From an uncultured Bacteroidota bacterium (GTDB taxonomy: Bacteria > Bacteroidota > Bacteroidia > Chitinophagales > Chitinophagaceae), in NCBI GenBank assembly GCA_903881585.1, contig CAIRTW010000211.1:1-34357 (forward strand): a stretch of 34,357 nt of DNA. Direction: 5' to 3'. This document shows, in pieces, positions 1 to 6,220 of the stretch (its first letter is position 1; each line of letters starts with the position of its first letter). The notes below the pieces were generated by a model. That model did no database searches, was not told the DNA's origin, and saw only the letters and a program-made list of their open reading frames with translations. The translations under genes and the position numbers were made by a program.

Positions 1-135
1 GTAAAACGAATAAGTATCAAGACCAGACGTAAAAAATCAAGTTGGAGCAAAGATTACCTAATGGCCGTCCTAACTGGGGTTGACAAATTTTAATGCGTTT
101 GCCCTGATCAATATCATAAAGTTTATCGCCATTCC

Positions 136-163
136 TTTTTACTTTTGAATTTTTACTTTTGAA
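136..163 (+). promoter_or_regulatory. Tandem 14-bp repeat with two -7-type boxes
   Basis: A 14-bp unit, TTTTTACTTTTGAA, is repeated twice head to tail just before the first gene. Each copy contains TACTTTTG (140-147 and 154-161), which fits the Bacteroidota primary sigma factor -7 consensus TAnnTTTG. The second box ends ten bases before the ATG, so its transcript would have almost no leader. No clear -33 TTG element is seen at the expected distance, so the promoter role is an inference. Confidence 0.4.
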
Positions 164-171
164 TTTTACAC

Positions 172-1482
172 ATGCAGTTCAACTCCCGATTAGCCTTCGA
201 GTCATTACACACCCAGGATGCCTGGCAGGCAGAAGCGCTGAAAAAGCTGCTGGTGTACCTGCAGGGGCATTCTCCGTTTTATAAAAAGTTGTTTGCACAG
301 CACCACATCGATATACACAACATCAACTCCCTGCACGATCTGCGTTTTTTACCAACAACGTCCAAGAGCGATATGCAGGAGCACAACTGGGAGTTTCTCT
401 GCGTGCCCGGCCATGAAGTAAAAGAATACACAGCCACATCAGGCACCATGGGTAAGCCGGTAGAAATAGCCCTTACCGAAAACGACCTGCAGCGCCTGGC
501 CTACAACGAGCACCAGTCGTTTCTCTGTGCCGATGGTACTCCTTCAGACACCTACCAGCTCATGCTCACGCTCGACCGGCAGTTTATGGCGGGCATCGCC
601 TACTACATGGGCATTCGTCAGCTGGGCGCAACACTCATTCGCACCGGACCGGGCCTGCCATCTATGCAGTGGGACACGATAAACAGGTTGCAGCCCACCA
701 GCATCGTCGGCGTGCCGTCTTTCATGCTGAAACTCATAGAGTGGGCGCAGGAGCATAAAATAGACCTGAAGAATACACCGGTGCAAAAAGCAGTATGCAT
801 AGGCGAAAGCCTCCGCGGCGCCGATTTTGAGCTAAATGCCCTCGGACAGAAAATATCCGGCGACTGGCCCATAAAGCTCTACAGCACCTACGCCTCTACC
901 GAGATGCAGACCGCGTTTACCGAGTGCGGTGCCGGCACGGGCGGCCACCAGCAGCCCGATCTCATTATCCTGGAGATATTGAATGAGCAAGGCGATGTGC
1001 TCAAATCGGGCGAATATGGTGAGGTCACTATTACCACTCTTGGCGTAGAGGGTATGCCGCTACTTCGCTACCGTACCGGCGATATCTGCACATTTTACGA
1101 TTCTGTATGCAGCTGCGGCAGGCATTCGCGCAGGCTCAGCCCGGTGCTGGGTCGCACGCAGCAAATGATAAAGTACAAGGGCACCACTATTTACCCACCT
1201 GCCATTTTCGACATCCTCAATAATATTCCGTTCATAAAAGAGTACGTGGTCGAAGTATTCACCAACGATCTTACCCTGGACGAGATACGCCTGCACCTGA
1301 ATACGCCGCTGCCTATTGATGAGTGCGAAGCGAAGCTACGGCCCATGCTGCAGTCGAAACTGCGGGTTATGCCCCTGCTGCAGTTTCATTCCGCCGCTGC
1401 TATCCAGCAAATGCAATTCCCCGCCAACAGCCGCAAGCAGGTGAAGTTCACAGACAACCGAACAACCACTCCCCAATTCTAA
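172..1482 (+). CDS. PaaK/CapK-like adenylate-forming enzyme (phenylacetate-CoA ligase family)
   Basis: This 436-residue protein has the layout of the phenylacetate-CoA ligase family, which activates a carboxylic acid as acyl-AMP and usually passes it to CoA. Visible motifs are the phosphate-binding loop TATSGTMGKP near residues 88-97, a YASTEM adenine-site segment near residue 240, YRTGDIC near residue 305 followed by CSCGR, and a C-terminal SRKQVKF segment that could supply the catalytic lysine. The length matches the family. No phenylacetate degradation genes lie nearby, so the substrate is unknown; related proteins called CapK occur beside polysaccharide genes. It is the first gene of a three-gene plus-strand group with DedA and MFS genes. 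The family call is firm and the substrate is not. Confidence 0.88.
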   Translation: MQFNSRLAFESLHTQDAWQAEALKKLLVYLQGHSPFYKKLFAQHHIDIHNINSLHDLRFLPTTSKSDMQEHNWEFLCVPGHEVKEYTATSGTMGKPVEIALTENDLQRLAYNEHQSFLCADGTPSDTYQLMLTLDRQFMAGIAYYMGIRQLGATLIRTGPGLPSMQWDTINRLQPTSIVGVPSFMLKLIEWAQEHKIDLKNTPVQKAVCIGESLRGADFELNALGQKISGDWPIKLYSTYASTEMQTAFTECGAGTGGHQQPDLIILEILNEQGDVLKSGEYGEVTITTLGVEGMPLLRYRTGDICTFYDSVCSCGRHSRRLSPVLGRTQQMIKYKGTTIYPPAIFDILNNIPFIKEYVVEVFTNDLTLDEIRLHLNTPLPIDECEAKLRPMLQSKLRVMPLLQFHSAAAIQQMQFPANSRKQVKFTDNRTTTPQF

Positions 1483-1551
1483 ACTGTAAACTGTAAACTG
1501 GTTAGGCAGTTCGCGTTATTTTTTCTATTTTCACCGCCCAAGTTTTACTTT
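1483..1551 (+). repeat. Short tandem ACTGTAA repeat in an intergenic gap
   Basis: Immediately after the PaaK-like stop codon the heptamer-like string ACTGTAA is repeated (about 1484-1500), giving a short simple-sequence tract. The remainder of the gap is T-rich and leads to the DedA start. I see no confident terminator here, so the two genes may be co-transcribed. Confidence 0.4.
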
Positions 1552-2214
1552 ATGCACTATTTCATTGACATGTTCCATAACCTTACCAATCCCGATTGGA
1601 TAAGTGCGCATTATGGATTGTACTTAGTTGTATTCATCATTTTTGCAGAGACCGGCCTGTTTGTCGGCTTCTTTCTGCCCGGCGACTCGCTGTTGTTCGT
1701 AAGCGGCATGATGATCTCAAGAATGAATACTCCTTTCTCATCGCCTATCATGAATCTGTTGTACTGGGTGCTCATCATCTCGGTTGCCGGTATATTGGGT
1801 AACATGGCCGGGTACTGGTTTGGCAACAAGTCCGGTCATGCACTGATGAAGCGGCCAGACTCCTTACTGTTTAAAAAGAAGTACGTGCACCAGGCCCACG
1901 ATTTTTACGAGAAAAAGGGTGGAATGGCTATTTTGCTTGCGCGCTTTCTCCCCATCGTCCGCACGTTTGCGCCTATCGTAGGCGGCATGGTGGACATGGA
2001 TTACAAAACATTCATCAAGTACAATATCCTCGGCTGCCTGGCCTGGGTCATCAGCATGACCTCCATCGGTTTCATACTGGGCGAAAACGAATGGGTTAAA
2101 AATAACCTCGACAAAATTGTCATCGTGGTTATCCTGGTCACCACAGGTCCGGTGCTGTTCAAAATGTTCTTTGGCAAAAAGAAACCTTCTCCTGCCGATG
2201 GCGGCACCGTATAG
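1552..2214 (+). CDS. DedA family membrane protein (VTT domain)
   Basis: This is a 220-residue integral membrane protein of the DedA/VTT (SNARE-associated) family. Diagnostic features are an early acidic segment in AETGLFVGFFLPGDSLL (about residues 31-48) and the conserved ARFLPIVRTFAPIVGGM stretch near residues 126-142, with an internal glycine-rich G(N)MAGYWFG. Several hydrophobic segments follow the usual pattern of partly re-entrant helices. Bacterial DedA proteins are linked to lipid-carrier recycling (some act as undecaprenyl-phosphate flippases), membrane potential and cell division. A role with the polysaccharide genes 12 kb away is possible but unproven. Its stop lies three bases before the next ATG, so it is probably co-transcribed with the MFS gene. 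Confidence 0.9.
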   Translation: MHYFIDMFHNLTNPDWISAHYGLYLVVFIIFAETGLFVGFFLPGDSLLFVSGMMISRMNTPFSSPIMNLLYWVLIISVAGILGNMAGYWFGNKSGHALMKRPDSLLFKKKYVHQAHDFYEKKGGMAILLARFLPIVRTFAPIVGGMVDMDYKTFIKYNILGCLAWVISMTSIGFILGENEWVKNNLDKIVIVVILVTTGPVLFKMFFGKKKPSPADGGTV

Positions 2215-2217
2215 CTT

Positions 2218-3447
2218 ATGAAGCAAAATCACTCTATTGCCATACTGAGTATTCCCGTTCTGGTAGCCGCACTCGGCTACTTCGTGGATATTTACGATCT
2301 GTTGCTCTTCGGCATGATCCGCAACAACAGCCTGCTCAGCATGGGTTTGACCGGCGACGAAGCCTTTAAAACAGGGCTCCAGATAATGAGTGTGCAGATG
2401 TATGGTATGCTCATAGGCGGTGTTATATGGGGTGTAATGGGCGATAAAAAAGGCAGGTTAAGCGTGCTTTTTGGTTCTATTATCATGTATTCGCTGGCCA
2501 ACATCGCCAACGGAATGGTGCATACTGTGGATCAATACAAGATCTGCCGGTTCATAGCAGGCGTTGGTCTCGCTGGTGAACTGGGTGCAGGCATCACCCT
2601 GGTCAGCGAGCTTATCTCCAAAGAGAAAAGAGGTATTGCGACCTCTATCGTGGCGGGTGTAGGCCTGACCGGCGCGGTCGTGGCCTACTTTATTTCCCGC
2701 GCGTTCGACTGGCGTACCTGTTTCTACATAGGTGGTGCGCTGGGGCTACTGCTACTGTTGCTCCGGGTTAGTGTGTTTGAATCGGGTATGTACCATGGGC
2801 TGAAAGAGAAGCAAGTGCAGCGGGGCAACATACTGATGTTTTTTACGAACGGCAAACGTTTTAAAACCTACCTGCTGGCTATTCTCATTGGGCTGCCTAC
2901 GTGGTATGTGATAGGGCTGCTGATACAGGTGTCAGATAAGTTTGGCAAGGAGTTCGGCATACCCGAAAAGATAAACCCTGGCAAAGCCGTAATGTATGCC
3001 TATATTGCTATCTCCATCGCCGACCTGCTCGTGGGCCTTGTGAGCCAGGCTTTGAAAAGCAGGAAGAAGGCGCTTTACATTTTTTATGCGATCACAATAG
3101 CCGGAATAGTGCTTTATTTTAACCAGCGTGGCGGCACCGCTGCCGGCATGTATGGTATATGTGCGCTCATGGGCTTTGGCACTGGTTTCTGGGCGTTGTT
3201 TGTAACTATGGCCGCAGAGCACTTTGGTACAAACCTCCGCGCTACAGCGGCCACTACAGTGCCCAATATGGTGCGTGGCTCATTGCCGCTTATCCTTCTT
3301 TTATTCGGTTACCTGCAAAGCAGCTTTGGCTACAGCTTCATTACCTCTGCGGCCATTACCGGTGCCGTGGTTATGGCCATCAGCACCACAGCGGTCTTTA
3401 TGACCGATGAGACCTTCGGCCGCGACCTGAACTTTATTGAAGAGTAA
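2218..3447 (+). CDS. MFS transporter
   Basis: This 409-residue protein has about 12 hydrophobic segments and the layout of a major facilitator superfamily secondary transporter. The cytoplasmic loop between helices 2 and 3 carries WGVMGDKKGRLSVL (about residues 74-87), matching the MFS signature GxxxDxxGR. A second conserved piece, ICRFIAGVGLAGELGAGI near residues 110-127, resembles helix 4 of the metabolite:H+ symporter branch. The start follows the DedA stop by three bases, indicating an operon. The substrate cannot be read from the sequence. A carboxylate would fit with the adenylate-forming enzyme two genes upstream, but that is a guess from context. Confidence 0.85.
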   Translation: MKQNHSIAILSIPVLVAALGYFVDIYDLLLFGMIRNNSLLSMGLTGDEAFKTGLQIMSVQMYGMLIGGVIWGVMGDKKGRLSVLFGSIIMYSLANIANGMVHTVDQYKICRFIAGVGLAGELGAGITLVSELISKEKRGIATSIVAGVGLTGAVVAYFISRAFDWRTCFYIGGALGLLLLLLRVSVFESGMYHGLKEKQVQRGNILMFFTNGKRFKTYLLAILIGLPTWYVIGLLIQVSDKFGKEFGIPEKINPGKAVMYAYIAISIADLLVGLVSQALKSRKKALYIFYAITIAGIVLYFNQRGGTAAGMYGICALMGFGTGFWALFVTMAAEHFGTNLRATAATTVPNMVRGSLPLILLLFGYLQSSFGYSFITSAAITGAVVMAISTTAVFMTDETFGRDLNFIEE

Positions 3448-3466
3448 TCTCCCGGCAGTAAAAATA

Positions 3467-3542
3467 TTTCTCGCAAAGTCGCAAAGGCGCCATCCCGATT
3501 GCTACACCGACTCATTACGTTTTTAAGACCGCTAAGCGCGAG
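3467..3542. repeat. Dispersed intergenic repeat, copy 1
   Basis: The segment reads TCTCGCAAAGTCGCAAAGGCGC, about 35 unrelated bases, then GTTTTTAAGACCGCTAAGCGCG. The same order of blocks recurs at 5109-5230 and 27117-27192, also between genes. This copy has no inserted palindromes and is the simplest form. It sits between the convergent MFS and receiver/PAS genes. Similar TCTCGCAAAG...CGCAAAGGCGC repeats are, from memory, widespread in environmental genomes; function is unknown. Confidence 0.65.
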
Positions 3543-3564
3543 TTATCTGTGAATGGTCTCCGGC

Positions 3565-4866
3565 CTAGATGATCGTATGATTAGTGATCCTCCTCGTTAT
3601 CTCATCAAGTTTCTGCGTGGCTTCCCTTATATTTTCCATCAGCTCCACATTAATTGGATCTGAGAAATCATCAAAATTGAACAGCAGCAGCAATCCTTGA
3701 ATATTGGCAACAGGGGCTCTTACTTCGTGTGATTGTATCCAGGCTATTTCCCGCAGGCGCTTGTTTTGCGTTTGTATCATGTCCACATGGTGGCGTTGCT
3801 CTGTCACATCCACGAAGTAGACGGTAAGGCCTTCGTCGGTAGGGTAGGCGTTTACAGACACCCATATACCCAGCGGGGCATATTCTTCTTCAAAGTGTAC
3901 GCTTATATTTTCCGCCTTTGCGCGCTGGTATTCCTCGTAAAATTTGTTGTGCCGGGCCTCTGGGAAAATGTCCCACATGGTTTTGCCCAGCAGCTCGCCT
4001 TTCTTATGCTGGAAAGTCTTCTCCGTTTCCTTGTTCACATACGTGAATTTCCACTCGTTGCTGAGGGTGTAGAAGCCGTCGGTGATGCTGTCCAGAATGT
4101 TTTCTTTTTCTTTCGTGCGCTCTATCAGCGCCATCTCGGCAGCTACTTTCTTGTCTATGTTTATGGCCGATATCACCCATGCCCGCTTCCCTTCAAACCA
4201 GGTATGGTGGGCGTAAATATGCACGAAAAAGATCTTGCCTTTTTTATGGATGTGCCGCCACTGGCCTACATCGAAATAAGATTCGTTGATGTTTTGTATC
4301 GCTGCATTAAACGTATCGCGGTCTTCTGCAGGCCAGATATCGTTGGCCGTCAGCGCCAGGAACTCATCTGCAGTATAGCCATACTGCAGCATAGCCGCAG
4401 TATTGATACCCAGGAATTTTAAAGTGCTGCTGTCGAATACATACATGGGCACCGGGCTCTCTTTAAAAACACGCGTGTAATCATTGGCTATCTTCTTACG
4501 CTCTATGGCATAGTTGATGGCCTTATCCAGCATTTTCTGGTCGAAATCACCTTTTACCAGGTAGTCTTGTGCGCCGTTTTGTATTGTCTTGATGGCAAAT
4601 GCGATCTCATCAATACCAGTGAGTACAATGATGGGAGTATAGTTGAACTTATCATGCACCTTATCAAAAGTCTCCGCATAGTCCGAATCTGGAAGGGACA
4701 GATCGGTAAGCACAATTTCTATGTCGTGCACATCCTCAAAAGCCATTACTTCAGCCATGTCGGCACATCTGATGATGTCTTCCTTGGCATAGCCAATGCC
4801 TTTGAGCAGCTGCGTTATTTCGAGATAAGCAAATGGATCGTCCTCTATCAGTAATAATTTATTCAT
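3565..4866 (-). CDS. Hybrid receiver-PAS-PAS-HisKA protein lacking a kinase ATPase domain
   Basis: The 433-residue product begins with a receiver domain (about 1-120) with acidic residues E8, D9 and D10, phosphoacceptor D55 in LTDLSLPD, T83 and K105. Two PAS domains follow (about 130-235 and 255-360). It ends with a HisKA dimerisation segment holding the H-box IQSHEVRAPVANIQG with H380. The protein stops about 53 residues after the histidine, so the HATPase_c domain needed for autophosphorylation is missing. No continuation is visible downstream on the minus strand before the MFS gene, and the reading frame ends cleanly. It may act as a phosphorelay or dimerisation partner for another kinase. 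It stands alone as a transcription unit. Confidence 0.88.
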   Translation of the reverse strand: MNKLLLIEDDPFAYLEITQLLKGIGYAKEDIIRCADMAEVMAFEDVHDIEIVLTDLSLPDSDYAETFDKVHDKFNYTPIIVLTGIDEIAFAIKTIQNGAQDYLVKGDFDQKMLDKAINYAIERKKIANDYTRVFKESPVPMYVFDSSTLKFLGINTAAMLQYGYTADEFLALTANDIWPAEDRDTFNAAIQNINESYFDVGQWRHIHKKGKIFFVHIYAHHTWFEGKRAWVISAINIDKKVAAEMALIERTKEKENILDSITDGFYTLSNEWKFTYVNKETEKTFQHKKGELLGKTMWDIFPEARHNKFYEEYQRAKAENISVHFEEEYAPLGIWVSVNAYPTDEGLTVYFVDVTEQRHHVDMIQTQNKRLREIAWIQSHEVRAPVANIQGLLLLFNFDDFSDPINVELMENIREATQKLDEITRRITNHTII

Positions 4867-4970
4867 ACCTGTGCCTTCTTCTTCCTGCGGTTATGTGCAG
4901 GGAGCACGAAAGTACAAAATAGTCGGTAGTCGTTAGTATTTAGTCGATAGTCGTTTAGTAAGTGGTTCCC

Positions 4971-5021
4971 GGCTGTAGTCTTTTAATATAAATAATGGGT
5001 TTGTAGTGTGAATTTGCTCAC
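4971..5021 (+). repeat. 51-bp direct repeat, left copy
   Basis: This sequence, from GGCTGTAGTC to TTTGCTCAC, differs from 6046-6096 at only two adjacent bases. Both copies are preceded by degenerate TAGTCG-type simple repeats and a GGTTYCCGGCTG junction, so the true duplicated unit is longer but less conserved. The pair encloses about 1 kb of noncoding DNA. It may mark the ends of a duplicated or inserted segment. Confidence 0.8.
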
Positions 5022-5108
5022 TTCATGTAGCTGTAGTATCGTGTATCCACATTTTTTTGCCTTATACCAATTGGGCATCTAAATCATGCGAAGGTATTTC
5101 GCAAAAAA

Positions 5109-5230
5109 TCTCTCGCAAACCTGCCTGTTGGCAGACAGGGGCAAAGGCGCCCGCCCGGCCAAGCCCGGTCGGAGGCAGCCCACTTATTTTGTTTTTAAGA
5201 CCGCCCGCCTGCCTGCCGCCGTGCGAGTGA
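5109..5230. repeat. Dispersed intergenic repeat, copy 2, interrupted by palindromes
   Basis: The core blocks TCTCGCAAA, GGCAAAGGCGC and TTTGTTTTTAAGACCGC match copy 1 at 3467-3542. Extra GC-rich stretches break up the core: a 20-bp near-perfect inverted repeat at 5120-5139, a second GC-rich stretch at about 5151-5179, and a third at about 5204-5221. They look like small palindromic units inserted into an older repeat. Confidence 0.65.
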
Positions 5231-5447
5231 GGGTTTTTGATGCAAATATTAGTTGGCTAAATGGTTTTTCTCATTTTTAAAATTCCATGCCTGAGCTACC
5301 TCATTTGCGTAATGGGTAGACCGCTCAGGGGCATATCTTCATGAGAAACAGAGGTTACTACAAAGCGGTAGCTCCTAACGTAGCAGTCCATATTATATAA
5401 AACAACTTGTGGGTACGCGGTAGGATAAGCTATAGGGGAGTGCTGTT

Positions 5448-5601
5448 TTGCTCACTTTGATGAAAATTTTTCTTGCTCACTATTCTTGCTCACATTGTAG
5501 TTGATAATCAGCAAAGTAGCGCAGGTTATCCACAAATTCTTGCTCAAAAGTTGCTCATTTCTTGCTCAAAAGTTGCTCATTTCTTGCTCACTTCTTGCTC
5601 A
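5448..5601 (+). repeat. TTGCTCA iteron-like array (six copies at 11-bp spacing)
   Basis: TTGCTCA occurs at 5448, 5473, 5486, 5540, 5551, 5562, 5573, 5584 and 5595. The last six start exactly 11 bp apart, with variable spacers AAAG, TTTC, AAAG, TTTC and CTTC. Two more copies lie in the flanking 51-bp repeats (5014 and 6089). The sequence TTATCCACA, the consensus DnaA box, is at 5526-5534, next to the regular array. The array could be a protein-binding iteron set or a slipped-strand minisatellite; no replication initiator gene is in the window. Confidence 0.75.
5526..5534 (+). promoter_or_regulatory. Consensus DnaA-box sequence TTATCCACA
   Basis: The 9-mer is an exact match to the bacterial DnaA-box consensus. 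A one-mismatch variant, GTATCCACA, lies at 5043-5051 and a two-mismatch variant, AAATCCACA, at 5838-5846. A single perfect box can occur by chance, so function depends on the adjacent array. Confidence 0.35.
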
Positions 5602-6045
5602 CTTCAGAATCGCCGATTTGCCGGATTTTAAGATTTCGCTGAATTAGATAATCCTGATTTTTTTCTTACACGCTCCTGCAATTGCGGGATTAGTCCTGAA
5701 TAAGGTTTACACTGCTTTTTGGTACTCCTGATTTTGGTTTACAGCAGGTACTAAATGGGCAAACCCTCCTTCGCGGTAGCTATGGCGGGTAAATCGGCCA
5801 CAAATTTAGGACGGAAAATGGCAGGTGCCAAATAAAGAAATCCACAAATTTGGGCGAAGCAATACAGGGCACCGAGATACCTAGCTATCGCTACGTGTGT
5901 AGTCCTGGCGCTACCCTGTTTGTGTATTGTTTATTGTAACGTAGCCCTATACCGCGATCAGCCATTTCTTTCCTCCAGGACGTCATGAGACGGCGCAACA
6001 ATAGTCTGTAGTCAGTAGTACGTAGTCGTTTATTAAGCGGTTTCC

Positions 6046-6096
6046 GGCTGTAGTCTTCAAATATAAATAATGGGTTTGTAGTGTGAATTTGCTCAC
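6046..6096 (+). repeat. 51-bp direct repeat, right copy
   Basis: This is the second copy of the sequence at 4971-5021, with CA in place of TT near the start. It ends in TTTGCTCAC, so it also carries one TTGCTCA heptamer. The sequence diverges immediately after this point (CTCCAGCTAGC here, TTCATGTAGCTG in the left copy). Confidence 0.8.
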
Positions 6097-6220
6097 CTCC
6101 AGCTAGCTATTTGGCTTGATAATCAGTTATATCTTTGGCAGTTATGGATGGCATGGCCTCAGACCCATGGCGGCCTTGACCGGTGGCTTTCGTTATTATA
6201 TCTTATTTGCTTTAATTTTC

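Larger units (their letters stand above)
4867..6220. other. 1.35-kb noncoding, repeat-rich intergenic region
   Basis: No credible gene is present. The short open frames here (about 5086-5280 and 6148-6336) fall in repeats or lack any protein-like features. The region holds a duplicated 51-bp sequence at both ends, the dispersed repeat with inserted palindromes, the TTGCTCA array, a consensus DnaA-box 9-mer, and tracts of TAGTCG-like simple repeats (4920-4965 and 6001-6040). Around 5860-5929 there is an imperfect inverted pair built on CAATAC and ACAGGG/CCCTGT. Both neighbouring genes are on the minus strand. Confidence 0.75.

Noticed and set aside
3733-4422. 229-codon plus-strand open frame opposite the receiver/PAS gene
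   Set aside because: The opposite frame encodes clear PAS and HisKA motifs; the long antisense frame is a codon-use shadow.
5086-5280. 64-codon plus-strand open frame in the noncoding region
   Set aside because: It runs through the dispersed repeat and its palindromic insertions; the translation is low-complexity and mirrors the DNA repeats.
5448-5601. CRISPR array
   Set aside because: Units are only 11 bp with 4-bp spacers, far shorter than CRISPR repeats and spacers, and no cas genes are present.
4867-6220. Chromosomal replication origin
   Set aside because: Only one perfect DnaA box is present, no dnaA or rep gene is near, and both flanking genes run in the same direction; kept as a hypothesis in the TTGCTCA finding and not called as a feature.
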